The position numbers and the translations under genes were made by a program. A model generated the notes under the pieces. The model saw only the letters and a program-made list of their open reading frames with translations, was not told where the DNA came from and did not search any database. A stretch of 64,000 bases of DNA from Streptomyces sp. SAI-135. GTDB taxonomy: Bacteria; Actinomycetota; Actinomycetes; Streptomycetales; Streptomycetaceae. The stretch covers positions 5,146,001 to 5,210,000 of the forward strand of contig NZ_JARXYP010000002.1 of NCBI RefSeq assembly GCF_029893805.1. The letters are read 5' to 3'. This document shows positions 9,015 to 16,438 of the stretch, in pieces (the stretch's first letter is position 1; each line of letters opens with the position of its first letter).

Positions 9015-9764
9015 TCAGCCCTGGGCGCCTTCTCCGGTCTGCTCCCCCTGCGCCTGCACGTACCCCTCCAGCTCCTTGGTGATGACCCCCTCCACCGGGT
9101 CCTTCGCGATGCCGAGGCCCGACAGCACGCCTGTGCCGTGTTCGAACTCCAGGAGGGCCAGCAGGATGTGTTCGGTGCCGATGTAGTTGTGGCCGAGCCT
9201 GAGGGCCTCGCGGAAGGTGAGCTCCAGGACCTTCTTCGCGTCGGAGCCGTAGGGCACGAGCTCGGGGGCGTCCTCGGCGGCCGGCGGGAGGGCGTCCGTC
9301 GCGGCCCGGCGGACGGCGTCGAGGCTGACCCCCTGGGCGACGAGCGCCTTCGCGGCGATGGCCTCCGGCTCGGCCAGCAGACCGAGGACCAGGTGCTCGG
9401 GACGGCCCTCGGCACTGCGGGCGGTGACGGCCGCGTTGTGGGCCGCCATCACCACGTTGCGGGCCCGTGTGGTGTACCGGCTGAAGCCCTGGTCGGCCGC
9501 CAGGTCCGCCGACTCCTTCGGCACGAACCGCTTCTGTGCCGCCTGCCGGGTGACGCCCATGCTCTTGCCGATGTCCGTCCAGGAGGCGCCCGAACGCCGG
9601 GCCTGGTCCACGAAGTGGCCGATCAGATGGTCCGCCACCTCCCCGAGGTGATCAGCGGCGATCACCGCGTCCTGGAGCTGGTCGAGTGGCTCGGCGTGGA
9701 CCTTCTTGATGGCCGTGATGAGGTCGTCGAGCCGTACGGATGACGTGATGTCGGGGTTCGTCAT
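9015..9764 (-). CDS. HTH and Clp N-terminal domain protein, probable autoregulator
   Basis: The protein has 249 residues. Residues about 55-80 form a helix-turn-helix (SWTDIGKSMGVTRQAAQKRF). The rest (about 85-235) carries two Clp repeat (Clp_N) units like those at the N-terminus of ClpA/ClpC unfoldases, including the typical NYIGTEHILLALLEFEHG. There is no AAA+ ATPase module. It may bind a Clp substrate or adaptor and couple this to DNA binding. The ATG directly abuts two matching palindromes that overlap a good promoter, so I infer autorepression. The stop lies 73 bases from the start of the polymerase gene, in the same direction. Confidence 0.85.
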   Translation of the reverse strand: MTNPDITSSVRLDDLITAIKKVHAEPLDQLQDAVIAADHLGEVADHLIGHFVDQARRSGASWTDIGKSMGVTRQAAQKRFVPKESADLAADQGFSRYTTRARNVVMAAHNAAVTARSAEGRPEHLVLGLLAEPEAIAAKALVAQGVSLDAVRRAATDALPPAAEDAPELVPYGSDAKKVLELTFREALRLGHNYIGTEHILLALLEFEHGTGVLSGLGIAKDPVEGVITKELEGYVQAQGEQTGEGAQG

Positions 9765-9766
9765 GC

Positions 9767-9810
9767 TGTCAACCCTAGGTTGACAGTGGGGAGGTGTCAA
9801 CCGAAGGTTG
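9767..9810 (-). promoter_or_regulatory. Leaderless promoter with two palindromic operators
   Basis: The 19-bp palindrome TGTCAACC-CTA-GGTTGACA (9767-9785) and an imperfect copy TGTCAACC-GAA-GGTTG (9795-9810) fill the 50-base gap between the LysE stop and the HTH/Clp_N start. On the minus strand they supply TTGACA, a 17-base spacer and TAGGGT. The predicted start of transcription falls on or next to the ATG. A repressor bound at either site would cover the -35 or -10 box. Confidence 0.78.
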
Positions 9811-9813
9811 CCT

Positions 9814-10446
9814 CTACTTCGGCGAGGCCGCCAGCCGCACCGCGAGCCCCGTGAACACCGTCCCCGAGACGATGTTCATCCACCGGTTGACCCGCGCACT
9901 GCGCCGGATCACGTCCCCGAGCCGCCCGGAGAGCAGCCCCACACCGCCGTCCCACACGAACCCCATGACCACCAGCGTGGTCCCGAGCAGCAGCAACTGC
10001 CCCGGCACATGACCGAGCGACGGGTTCACGAACTGCGGCAGGAACGCCACATTGAAGAGGATCACCTTGGGATTGAGCAGATTGGTCACGGCGCCTTGCC
10101 AGAAGGCCCGCCGCATCCCCGCCCCACCGCCGGCGGTGTCCCCGCCCTGTCCCGGAACCGACCGGTCCCGGAACGCCTTGACCGCGAGCCAGAGCAGATA
10201 GGCCGCTCCCACCCAGCGCAGCACGTGGTACAGCGTCGGCAGGGTGTTGAACAGCGCCGACAGCCCGAGCGCCGCCGCGACCGTGTGCACGAGCATGGCG
10301 CAGGCCACGCCGAACGCGGCCATCACCCCGGCGGCGGGCCCGCCCCGGCCGCCCATCGCCACGATGAACATCATGTCGGGTCCGGGGGTGACACAGAGCG
10401 CGAAGGCGGCGACGAGGAAGGCCGCGTAGAGAGACATGTCCACCAT
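9814..10446 (-). CDS. LysE/RhtB family amino-acid exporter
   Basis: This 210-residue inner-membrane exporter has about six transmembrane helices. It begins with the family signature FALCVTPGPDMMFIVAMGG, has the NLLNPKVILFNVAFLPQF segment at the middle helix, and ends AVRLAASPK. It should export an amino acid or derivative such as homoserine, threonine or lysine using the proton gradient. Two starts nine bases apart are possible (MVDMSL and MSL); the upstream ATG is used. It is divergent from the DUF2786 gene and directly upstream of the HTH/Clp_N gene, though the latter has its own promoter. Confidence 0.88.
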   Translation of the reverse strand: MVDMSLYAAFLVAAFALCVTPGPDMMFIVAMGGRGGPAAGVMAAFGVACAMLVHTVAAALGLSALFNTLPTLYHVLRWVGAAYLLWLAVKAFRDRSVPGQGGDTAGGGAGMRRAFWQGAVTNLLNPKVILFNVAFLPQFVNPSLGHVPGQLLLLGTTLVVMGFVWDGGVGLLSGRLGDVIRRSARVNRWMNIVSGTVFTGLAVRLAASPK

Positions 10447-10512
10447 GCCGCCATGCTCGAAGCGGCACGCGCGCGTGGGCGACCGGTTTTCGGAGAGTGA
10501 GACGATCGCCCC

Positions 10513-11730
10513 GTGAGCAGGAGCAAGGGCAACGGCAGCGGCAAGGGCAGCGGCAGCGGCAAGGGCAGCGGTAGCGGCAGGAGCAAGGGCGCGAGTGGCG
10601 GCGAGGGCGGCGACCCGCCCGGCACCGTCGACCGCGCCTTCCGGGCCGCCCTCTACGCCGACGACGACACCGCCCTGGACACCGGTGCCTCCCTCCTCGC
10701 CGCCGACCCCGCCACGGACGCCGAACTGGTCCGGCGCGGCGCCGAGTTCGTCGCACAGGCCTGGCGGCGCGGCTGGCAGCCCGCCGACGTCGTACGGATC
10801 GTGCGACGCGAGCTGGACGACACCCACGTGCGACTCGCCTCGGCCCTGATCCGCGCCCAGGCCCCCGACGACCGCCCGCGCGGTCCTCGCTGGGCCGCCC
10901 AGCTGGCCCAGCTGGAGGAGCCCGACGAGAACGCGCCCCGCCCCGACCGCTTCACGCACGCCGTCGCCGTACTGGAGCTGTACCGCCTGCTGCTGCGGCT
11001 GCCCGGGCTGGAGCCGCTGGAGGAGCCCCGGCGGGAGCACCGCGGCGGCGACGCCCGCGTGCTCGGCCGGATCCGCGCCCTGCTCGCCAAGGCGGAGGCG
11101 ACCGGCTACCCCGAGGAGGCGGAGGCGCTCACCGCCAAGGCACAGGAGCTGATGGCCCGGCACAGTGTCGACGAGGCGCTGCTGGACGCCCGGGCGCCCG
11201 CGAAGGACACCCCCGGTGCCTGCCGGATCGGGGTCGAGCCGCCGTACGAGCAGGCGAAGGCGGTGCTCCTCGACGCGGTCGCCACGGCCAACCACTGCCG
11301 GGCGGTGTGGAACGAACCGTTCGCCTTCTCCACCGTCGTCGGCTTCGAGGGCGACCTGGCGGCCGTCGAGCTCCTGTACACCTCACTGCTCGTGCAGGCG
11401 CAGTCCGCGATGGCGAAGGCGGAGGCGGCCCAGCGGGCGGGTGGCCGCAAGCGCACCAAGACCTTCCGGCAGTCCTTCCTCGCCGCCTACGCCCACCGCG
11501 TCGGCGACCGTCTGCGCACGGCCGCCGAGACCCCGGTGACCGCCGACCTGCTCCCGGTCCTCGCCTCCCGCGAGGTCGCCGTCACCGACCGCATGGAGCG
11601 GATGTTCCCGCGGACCACCACGACCCGGCTGCGCGGGGTCAGCGACGAGGCGGGCTGGACCGAGGGTGCCCGGGCGGCCGACCGGGCGCAGGTCGGCAAC
11701 CGGCCCCGGCTCAGTCGCCGGCCTGAGTGA
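10513..11730 (+). CDS. DUF2786 domain protein
   Basis: This 405-residue protein is of unknown function. The N-terminus is a low-complexity Gly/Ser/Lys stretch (residues 2-33, GKGSGSGKGSGSGR) followed by a helical region. Around residues 180-220 is the DUF2786 core (ILGRIRALLAKAEATGY-like, ending ELMARHSVDEALL). The C-terminal part includes KRTKTFRQSFLAAYAHRVGDRL, also seen in these proteins. The GTG start fits the divergent promoter shared with the LysE gene. The coding region overlaps the end of the convergent lipoprotein gene by 20 bases. Confidence 0.85.
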   Translation: MSRSKGNGSGKGSGSGKGSGSGRSKGASGGEGGDPPGTVDRAFRAALYADDDTALDTGASLLAADPATDAELVRRGAEFVAQAWRRGWQPADVVRIVRRELDDTHVRLASALIRAQAPDDRPRGPRWAAQLAQLEEPDENAPRPDRFTHAVAVLELYRLLLRLPGLEPLEEPRREHRGGDARVLGRIRALLAKAEATGYPEEAEALTAKAQELMARHSVDEALLDARAPAKDTPGACRIGVEPPYEQAKAVLLDAVATANHCRAVWNEPFAFSTVVGFEGDLAAVELLYTSLLVQAQSAMAKAEAAQRAGGRKRTKTFRQSFLAAYAHRVGDRLRTAAETPVTADLLPVLASREVAVTDRMERMFPRTTTTRLRGVSDEAGWTEGARAADRAQVGNRPRLSRRPE

Positions 11731-12250
11731 AGGCGGTGAAGGAGGCGGTCGGGTCACCGGCGTTGCCGCCCTGGCCCTGGACCGGCCCGTACGACCACTT
11801 GAAGCTCTTCCGGGTGTCCGCGCCCGGCAGGCCGATCTCCAGCGTCTTCACGTCGAGGCTCGCCTCGGCACCGGCCTCGCCGCGCGTGTAGGTGAGGGTG
11901 ATGGTGGCGGCCGTGCCCTTGGCCAGGGTCAGCTTCGTGGGCGTGGAGCCCTCCGTGGGCGAGAGGCTCGCCGACGAGTCCGCGGCGTTCAGGTCGATGC
12001 CGGGGAAGCCGTCCAGCGTGCACTCGGCGCTCTGGTTGGTGAACGTGACGGGGATGTTGCCGGTGTCCCCGGTGGCCGGGGCCACGCTGGCGGGTCCGAC
12101 CTCGACGTCCATGGCACCGATCCGACAGGTGGTGCCGTTGCTCGGGCTCGCGGTGCTCTTGTCACCGCCGGAACTGTCGCTGTCGCCGGAGCAGCCGGTC
12201 AGGAGCAGGGCCGCGGCGAAGGCGGTGACGGCGAGGGGGGCGGCGCGCAT
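11711..12250 (-). CDS. DUF4232 lipoprotein
   Basis: This 179-residue secreted lipoprotein has a signal peptide ending in the lipobox LLTGC (Cys about residue 20), followed by a Ser/Gly/Asp-rich linker. The globular part, from TCRIGAMDVEVG to the end, looks like a DUF4232 beta-sandwich, with NIPVTFTNQSAECTLDGFPGIDL typical of the family. It should be anchored on the outer face of the membrane; function unknown. The ATG is chosen because the signal peptide begins there (MRAAPLAVTAF). Confidence 0.85.
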   Translation of the reverse strand: MRAAPLAVTAFAAALLLTGCSGDSDSSGGDKSTASPSNGTTCRIGAMDVEVGPASVAPATGDTGNIPVTFTNQSAECTLDGFPGIDLNAADSSASLSPTEGSTPTKLTLAKGTAATITLTYTRGEAGAEASLDVKTLEIGLPGADTRKSFKWSYGPVQGQGGNAGDPTASFTAFTQAGD

Positions 12251-12603
12251 GTGAAGTCCTCTGATGTGAGCGATCCGGTGCATGGATCATCACGCATGCC
12301 GCGGGCCCCCGGTTGCCCACCCCCACGGACGCCCTCGGCTACGGCCGCCCCGACGGACACCCTCGCCCCCGCCCCGCCGTCGCCCTCGGCTGCGGCCGAC
12401 ACCCACCGTGTGCCCGGCTGCGGCCTGATGTCCGCCGTAGTCGTCGGCTGCGGCCGGTGCCCACCGATCATCCAGGCTGAGGCCGATGCCTGCCGAGTGC
12501 TCGGCCACGGCTCGACGCCCACCGATGCCACGACTCTGCCCCGACTGCACCCGCCGACGCCCCCAACGGCCCGACGCCCGCCGCAGAGTCCCCGAGCCCC
12601 CCG
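12251..12603. repeat. Gene-free interval with degenerate GGCTGCGGCC repeats
   Basis: This 353-base interval separates two lipoprotein genes. From about 12340 to 12560 it repeats variants of CGGCTGCGGCCGAYRCCCACCG at irregular 45-60 base spacing (for instance CTCGGCTGCGGCC, CCGGCTGCGGCC, TCGGCTGCGGCC and TCGGCCACGGC). No convincing frame or promoter was seen. It looks like a decayed or simple-sequence array similar in character to the ones near 2.4 and 24 kb. Confidence 0.55.
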
Positions 12604-13113
12604 CTACGACCCCAACTCCGCCGTCGGCAGCCCGCTGGGCAGCCGGCCGCCCTCGGCCCGGGTGTACGTCTCGGTGCCGACGCTGCCGGACCACTTCACC
12701 TTGAGCGTGGTCCTGCCCACCGCCTCCACCGTCCCCTCGCCCCGGTCGGTGTTGCCGTCCGCGCACTTGAGGCGGATGGCCGTGGCGCTCGCGCTGCCGC
12801 TGCACACCGTGCCGCCGGTGGCGAAGAGCCCGGCCTGGTCGCCGTTGACCAGGAGCGCCACCGCCTTGCCGCCGGTGGTGGCCAGCCAGCTGCCCGCGAC
12901 CTCGCCGGACGCCGAGGACGACGTACCGCCCGAAGCCGCGGAGGAGGGGGAGGCGGAGGCCGACGGCGGCACGGACGCACTGGCGCTGGGCGACGCGTCG
13001 TCGTCCGAGCCCCCGCCGCTGCACGCGGTCAGGACGAGCGCGCCCACCAGCCCCGCGGCCGCGAGCCCGGCCCGCCGAACCGGCACAGTGCGCGAGAAGA
13101 TCGCCGAAGTCAC
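12604..13113 (-). CDS. Small lipoprotein of unknown function
   Basis: This 169-residue lipoprotein has a signal peptide with Arg residues, a hydrophobic core and the lipobox VLTAC, then a Ser/Ala/Pro-rich linker to about residue 70. The C-terminal domain, about 95 residues, starts at GEVAGSWLATTGGKAV and contains two cysteines (TVCSGSA and RLKCADG). It probably forms a small beta-rich fold outside the membrane. It is similar in build to the neighbouring DUF4232 lipoprotein but not in sequence. It has no recognised family. Confidence 0.78.
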   Translation of the reverse strand: MTSAIFSRTVPVRRAGLAAAGLVGALVLTACSGGGSDDDASPSASASVPPSASASPSSAASGGTSSSASGEVAGSWLATTGGKAVALLVNGDQAGLFATGGTVCSGSASATAIRLKCADGNTDRGEGTVEAVGRTTLKVKWSGSVGTETYTRAEGGRLPSGLPTAELGS

Positions 13114-13180
13114 TGGAAGCTCCCAAGCTGTAGCGGTCGGCCGGATGACCGCAGCAAGCTACCAGCACCGCCCGCGCGGG

Positions 13181-13486
13181 CTACCAGGACGATTTGCGGA
13201 CACCCGGCAGATGTCCCGCGTGCGCCTGCTCGCGCAGGCCGACCCGGGACAGACCGAAGGCCCGGAAGTAGCCGCGCGGCCGCCCGTCCACCTGGTCGCG
13301 GTTGCGCACGCGCGTGGCGCTCGCGTCCCGCGGCTGTCGTCGCAACTCCTCCTGCGCCGCGAGCCGTTCGGCGTCCGTGGACGACGGCCTGCGGATGATC
13401 TCCTTCAGTTCGGCCCGCCGCGCCGCGTACCGCGCGACGATCTCCTGGCGCTTCTCGTTCTTCGCGATCTTGCTCTTCTTCGCCAT
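13181..13486 (-). CDS. rpsN: Ribosomal protein S14, zinc-independent paralogue
   Basis: This 101-residue S14 starts MAKKSKIAKNEKRQEIVARYA and ends FGLSRVGLREQAHAGHLPGVRKSSW. It has none of the CxxC pairs that bind zinc in the short S14, so it is the zinc-free C-minus form that replaces the zinc form when zinc is scarce. It is the second gene of a two-gene minus-strand operon: its ATG overlaps the stop codon of rpmB. Regulation is expected from the Zur-box-like site upstream of rpmB. Confidence 0.95.
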   Translation of the reverse strand: MAKKSKIAKNEKRQEIVARYAARRAELKEIIRRPSSTDAERLAAQEELRRQPRDASATRVRNRDQVDGRPRGYFRAFGLSRVGLREQAHAGHLPGVRKSSW

Positions 13487-13722
13487 CAGACCTTCACTCC
13501 CCGGGCCCGGATGCGTGCGACGGCCGCCTCGACGCCGATCGTGTCGACGGTCCTGATCCCCTTCGCGCTCAGCCGCAGCCGTACGTGACGGCCCTCGCTC
13601 GGCAGCCAGTAGCGCTTGGACTGGATGTTGGGGTCGAAGCGGCGCGAGGTGCGCCGGTGGGAGTGGGAGATGCGGTTGCCGAAGCCGGGCCGGGCGCCGG
13701 TCAGCATGCAGTGGGCGGACAC
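13486..13722 (-). CDS. rpmB: Ribosomal protein L28, zinc-independent paralogue
   Basis: The 78-residue L28 begins at a GTG (VSAHCMLTGARPGFGN) and continues with the family segment SHSHRRTSRRFDPNIQ. It keeps one cysteine near the start but lacks the other zinc-ligand cysteines of C-plus L28. It is the first gene of the minus-strand rpmB-rpsN pair and is divergent from rpmG. An in-frame extension upstream has an unlikely composition and overlaps the regulatory site, so the GTG is preferred. Confidence 0.94.
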   Translation of the reverse strand: MSAHCMLTGARPGFGNRISHSHRRTSRRFDPNIQSKRYWLPSEGRHVRLRLSAKGIRTVDTIGVEAAVARIRARGVKV

Positions 13723-13756
13723 GGGTGATGCACCTCTCTCGGAGCAGTTGTGTAAA

Positions 13757-13771
13757 TGGAATTCATTTTCA
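13757..13771. promoter_or_regulatory. Zur-box-like operator between divergent ribosomal operons
   Basis: On the minus strand this 15-mer reads TGAAAATGAATTCCA, close to the Streptomyces Zur consensus as I remember it (TGAAAATGATTTTCA). It sits in the 62-base gap between rpmB and rpmG, in an AT-rich patch that stands out from the surroundings. It also forms part of a wider imperfect palindrome (AAATG-N5-CATTT). Zur with zinc should repress both operons from here. Confidence 0.85.
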
Positions 13772-13784
13772 GTAAGATAGCAGC

Positions 13785-13949
13785 ATGGCACGCAACGAAC
13801 TCCGCCCGGTCATCAAGCTGCGGTCCACCGCCGGGACCGGCTTCACCTATGTGACCCGCAAGAACCGCCGCAACGACCCGGACCGTATGACCCTGCGGAA
13901 GTACGACCCGGTCGCCGGCCGCCACGTCGACTTCCGAGAGGAGCGCTGA
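13785..13949 (+). CDS. rpmG: Ribosomal protein L33, zinc-independent paralogue
   Basis: This L33 has 54 residues: MARNELRPVIKLRSTAGTG, then FTYVTRKNRRNDPDRMTLRKYDP. The CxxC pairs of zinc-binding L33 are missing (the usual YxTxKNRRNxPDR frame is intact), so it is the zinc-free version. It is the first gene of a four-gene plus-strand operon (rpmG-rpmE2-mrf-rpsR) with 2-base or overlapping junctions, which implies translational coupling. Confidence 0.95.
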   Translation: MARNELRPVIKLRSTAGTGFTYVTRKNRRNDPDRMTLRKYDPVAGRHVDFREER

Positions 13950-13951
13950 CC

Positions 13952-14200
13952 ATGCGCGACGGAATCCACCCGTCCTACGGCCCCGTCGTCTTCCGGGACC
14001 GCGCCGCGAACCACGCCTTCCTCACCCGCTCGACGATGACGAGCGAGAAGACGATCGAGTGGGAGGACGGCCACACCTACCCCGTCGTGGACGTCGAGAT
14101 CTCGAACGTCAGCCACCCCTTCTACACCGGCACCGCACGGGTCCTGGACACCGCGGGCCGGGTGGAGCGCTTCGAGCGCCGGTACGGAAAGAAGGGCTGA
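13952..14200 (+). CDS. rpmE2: Ribosomal protein L31 type B, zinc-independent
   Basis: This 82-residue type B L31 starts MRDGIHPSYGPVVFRD and carries the SNVSHPFYTGTARVLDTAGR segment. It lacks the CxxC zinc ligands of type A L31. In other bacteria type B L31 replaces type A under zinc starvation, releasing zinc held by ribosomes. It begins two bases after the rpmG stop, and its own stop overlaps the ATG of the next gene. Confidence 0.96.
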   Translation: MRDGIHPSYGPVVFRDRAANHAFLTRSTMTSEKTIEWEDGHTYPVVDVEISNVSHPFYTGTARVLDTAGRVERFERRYGKKG

Positions 14201-15378
14201 TGCTCTCCGTCGTGATCGTCGGCGGGCTGCACGCCGACGCCCGCAAGGCGGCCGTGGCGGAGCTCCTCGCCGAGGTGCCGGGCAGTGTCGTCCTCCACCA
14301 CGACCTGGCGACAGCCGCGGCCGGCACCGTCGTACGGACGATCCGTGACACCACCGGCGTCCTGTCCGCCGGTGAGGCGCCGCTGGTCAACGACTGCGCC
14401 TGCTGCGCGCTCCGGGAGGACCTGGTCCCGGAGCTGCGCCGCCTGGACGCGGCCGGGACCCTCCGCCTCGCGGTGGTCGAACTGTGGGACTCCGTCGAGC
14501 CCAAGGCGATGGCCGAGGTGGTCGCGGCCGCCGGTCTCACCGTCACCGGGGTGATCACAGCGGTGGACCCGGCACTCGTGCTTCCCTGCCTCGGCAACGG
14601 CGACGACCTCGCCGAGCGCGGCCTCGCCGCAGCGGCCACCGACCAGCGCACCGTCGCCGACACCTTCGCCCGCCAACTGGAGTACGCCCCCGTCCTGGCC
14701 GTCCTCGACTCCCCGGAGTCCGACGAGGAGGACCACGAACTGCTCACCCAGCTCCACCCGACGGCCCACCGGGTCCCGATCCGGGGCGGCGAACGGGCCG
14801 ACGGGGCGGGCACCCGCCATCCGGCACGGCACTTTGCGCACTCACCCCTCGCCCGCGCCGCCCTCGCCGGATTCGACGTGGAGTCCGCAGCGGCCGCCCA
14901 GCATCCCGCCTGTGCCCTGCTGCCCGCCGAGGCCGACGCGCACGGTGTCGCCACGCTCGTCTGGCACCGCCGCCGGCCCTTCCATCCGGAGCGGCTGTAC
15001 GAGGCGCTGGAGGACATCACCTGCGCCGCCGCCCGCAGCCGCGGCCGGTTCTGGCTCGCCGACAAGCCGGACGTGCTGCTGCACTGGGACGCGGCCGGCG
15101 GCGCCCTGTGCGTGGAGAGCGCGGGTCCGTGGCTCGCGTCGCTCCCCGACGCCGCCTGGGACATGGTCCCGCCGGTACGCCGGGCGGCCGCCGCGACGGA
15201 CTGGCACCCCGAGCACGGCGACTGCTGCCAGCACCTCGTCTTCACCTCGCCCGGCCTCGACCGCGACGGACTCGAACGGCTGCTGGAGTCCTGCCTGCTG
15301 ACCGACGCCGAGTACGCCGCCGGGCGCGACGCCTGGAAGCGCCTCCCGCCCGCCTTCGACACCCTCCTGGAGGTCTGA
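14200..15378 (+). CDS. mrf: CobW/COG0523-like protein, probable MRF ribosome hibernation recruiter
   Basis: This 392-residue member of the COG0523 (CobW/ZNG) GTPase superfamily has the family CxCC metal motif DCACCALRED with cysteines at 66, 68 and 69. The C-terminal half holds the CobW C domain (HPERLYEALEDI, RSRGRFWLADKP). The P-loop is degenerate: GGLHADARKAA where GxxGxGKTT is expected. In mycobacteria the equivalent gene in the zinc-starvation ribosomal operon encodes MRF, which recruits the hibernation factor MPY to ribosomes. Position and motifs support the same role here; direct metal chaperoning is the alternative. It overlaps both neighbours at ATGA/TGATG junctions. Confidence 0.85.
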   Translation: MLSVVIVGGLHADARKAAVAELLAEVPGSVVLHHDLATAAAGTVVRTIRDTTGVLSAGEAPLVNDCACCALREDLVPELRRLDAAGTLRLAVVELWDSVEPKAMAEVVAAAGLTVTGVITAVDPALVLPCLGNGDDLAERGLAAAATDQRTVADTFARQLEYAPVLAVLDSPESDEEDHELLTQLHPTAHRVPIRGGERADGAGTRHPARHFAHSPLARAALAGFDVESAAAAQHPACALLPAEADAHGVATLVWHRRRPFHPERLYEALEDITCAAARSRGRFWLADKPDVLLHWDAAGGALCVESAGPWLASLPDAAWDMVPPVRRAAAATDWHPEHGDCCQHLVFTSPGLDRDGLERLLESCLLTDAEYAAGRDAWKRLPPAFDTLLEV

Positions 15379-15623
15379 TGCCTCGCAACTCCGACCGCAA
15401 GCACGACCGCAAGCCCGCCAAGAACCGCCCCAACCCGCTGGACGCCGCCGGGATCACCTACATCGACTACAAGGACACCGACCTGCTGCGGAAGTTCATC
15501 TCCGACCGCGGCAAGATCCGCAGCCGCCGCGTCACCCGCGTCTCCGCCCAGCAGCAGCGCCAGCTCGCCCGCGCCGTCAAGAACGCCCGAGAGATGGCAC
15601 TGCTGCCCTACTCCAGCAGGTGA
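15378..15623 (+). CDS. rpsR2: Ribosomal protein S18, zinc-independent paralogue
   Basis: This 81-residue S18 has the core ITYIDYKDTDLLRKFISDRGKI and RRVTRVSAQQQRQLARAVKNAR, ending LLPYSSR. It has no cysteines, unlike zinc-binding actinobacterial S18. The N-terminus is basic and Asn/Lys-rich. It is the last gene of the rpmG operon, and its ATG overlaps the stop codon of mrf. The large inverted repeat begins seven bases after its stop. Confidence 0.95.
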   Translation: MPRNSDRKHDRKPAKNRPNPLDAAGITYIDYKDTDLLRKFISDRGKIRSRRVTRVSAQQQRQLARAVKNAREMALLPYSSR

Positions 15624-15629
15624 GGACGT

Positions 15630-15678
15630 ATAGGTAGGAGATTCCCTACGCTTGACGCGTAGGGAATCTCCTACCTAT
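15630..15678. promoter_or_regulatory. 22-bp inverted repeat, operator and possible terminator
   Basis: Two perfect 22-bp arms (15630-15651 and 15657-15678), each reading ATAGGTAGGAGATTCCCTAC plus two bases, flank a 5-base loop. Each arm itself holds a smaller palindrome GTAGG-N6-CCTAC, so the whole is two operator-like sites head to head. It overlaps the promoter of the VOC gene, and the downstream operon encodes an ArsR regulator that probably binds here. In RNA the same sequence would form a strong hairpin that could end rpsR2 transcripts. Confidence 0.82.
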
Positions 15679-15681
15679 TCT
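15652..15681 (+). promoter_or_regulatory. Promoter of VOC-ArsR-SRPBCC operon (leaderless)
   Basis: TTGACG and TATTCT are separated by 18 bases, a good vegetative promoter. The -10 ends six bases before the ATG of the VOC gene and no Shine-Dalgarno is present, so the mRNA probably starts at the ATG itself. The spacer and both boxes lie within or at the edge of the inverted repeat. Confidence 0.75.
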
Positions 15682-15687
15682 CGGTGC

Positions 15688-16059
15688 ATGCCGATCACAC
15701 ACGCCTCGTTCGTCACCCTCCCCGTCTCCGACCAGGACCGCGCCCTGCGCTTCTACACCGAGGTCCTCGGTCTGACCGTCACCGCGGACCGGGACCTGCC
15801 CCAGGGCCGCTGGCTCCAGGTGGCCCCCGAGGGCGCGCAGACCGTCTTCACGCTCTCCGGCCCGGGCATGGGCGGCTTCGAGCCCGGCTCGGCCCGGGGG
15901 ATCATGTTGGTCACGACCGACGTCGACGCGGACTGTGCGCGGCTCACGGAGGCCGGGCTTCCCGTACAGGGACCCGACGAGCTCCCGTGGGGCCGCATGG
16001 CCTCCTTCACGGACCCCGACGGCAACGGTCTGATGCTGCTGACGGAGGCACACCAGTAG
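15688..16059 (+). CDS. VOC family (glyoxalase/bleomycin resistance) protein
   Basis: This 123-residue protein has the two beta-alpha-beta-beta-beta modules of the vicinal oxygen chelate fold: PVSDQDRALRFYTEVLGL near the start and SFTDPDGNGLMLL near the end. ITHASF supplies a likely metal-ligand His at the first strand. VOC proteins are metal-dependent lyases or dioxygenases, or binders of toxic compounds. It heads an operon with an ArsR repressor and an SRPBCC protein, a combination often seen in small-molecule or metalloid response. The ATG is set by the leaderless promoter. Confidence 0.88.
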   Translation: MPITHASFVTLPVSDQDRALRFYTEVLGLTVTADRDLPQGRWLQVAPEGAQTVFTLSGPGMGGFEPGSARGIMLVTTDVDADCARLTEAGLPVQGPDELPWGRMASFTDPDGNGLMLLTEAHQ

Positions 16060-16069
16060 GAAGGCCGGC

Positions 16070-16438
16070 ATGACCGCACCGGGGCCCGTCGGGGCCGGGA
16101 CCACCGAGGCCGACGCCGACCGCGTCTTCACCGCCCTCGCGAGCGCCGTGCGCCGCGAGGTGCTGCGGCTGCTGCGCGACGGCGGCCCCCAGCCCGTCCA
16201 GGCCCTGGCCGACCACTTCGACATGCGGCGCCCGAGCCTGTCCGAGCATCTGCGGGTGCTGCGCGAGGCCGGCCTCGTCTCCGAGCAGCGCTCCGGCCGG
16301 CAGCGCATCTACCGGCTGGAGGCCGCCCCGCTCGCCGAGGTGCAGGACTGGCTCCACCCGTACGAGCGGTACTGGCGCGGCCGGCTCAAGGACCTGGGCG
16401 CGCTCCTGGACCGCATGCCCGATGATGACGTGACATGA
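16070..16438 (+). CDS. ArsR-family transcriptional repressor
   Basis: This 122-residue winged-helix protein has the core ALASAVRREVLRLLRDGG, then PQPVQALADHFDMRRPSLSEHLRVLREAGLV with the recognition helix, and wing RSGRQRIYRLE. No cysteine metal site of the ArsR/SmtB kind is visible, so the signal is probably an organic ligand or a partner protein. It lies 10 bases after the VOC gene and overlaps the SRPBCC start by four bases. It probably represses its own operon through the inverted repeat upstream of the VOC gene. Confidence 0.9.
   Translation: MTAPGPVGAGTTEADADRVFTALASAVRREVLRLLRDGGPQPVQALADHFDMRRPSLSEHLRVLREAGLVSEQRSGRQRIYRLEAAPLAEVQDWLHPYERYWRGRLKDLGALLDRMPDDDVT

Noticed and set aside
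15630..15678. Inverted repeat as an insertion-sequence end or attachment site
   Set aside because: No transposase or integrase nearby, no target duplication, and the position over a promoter fits an operator.
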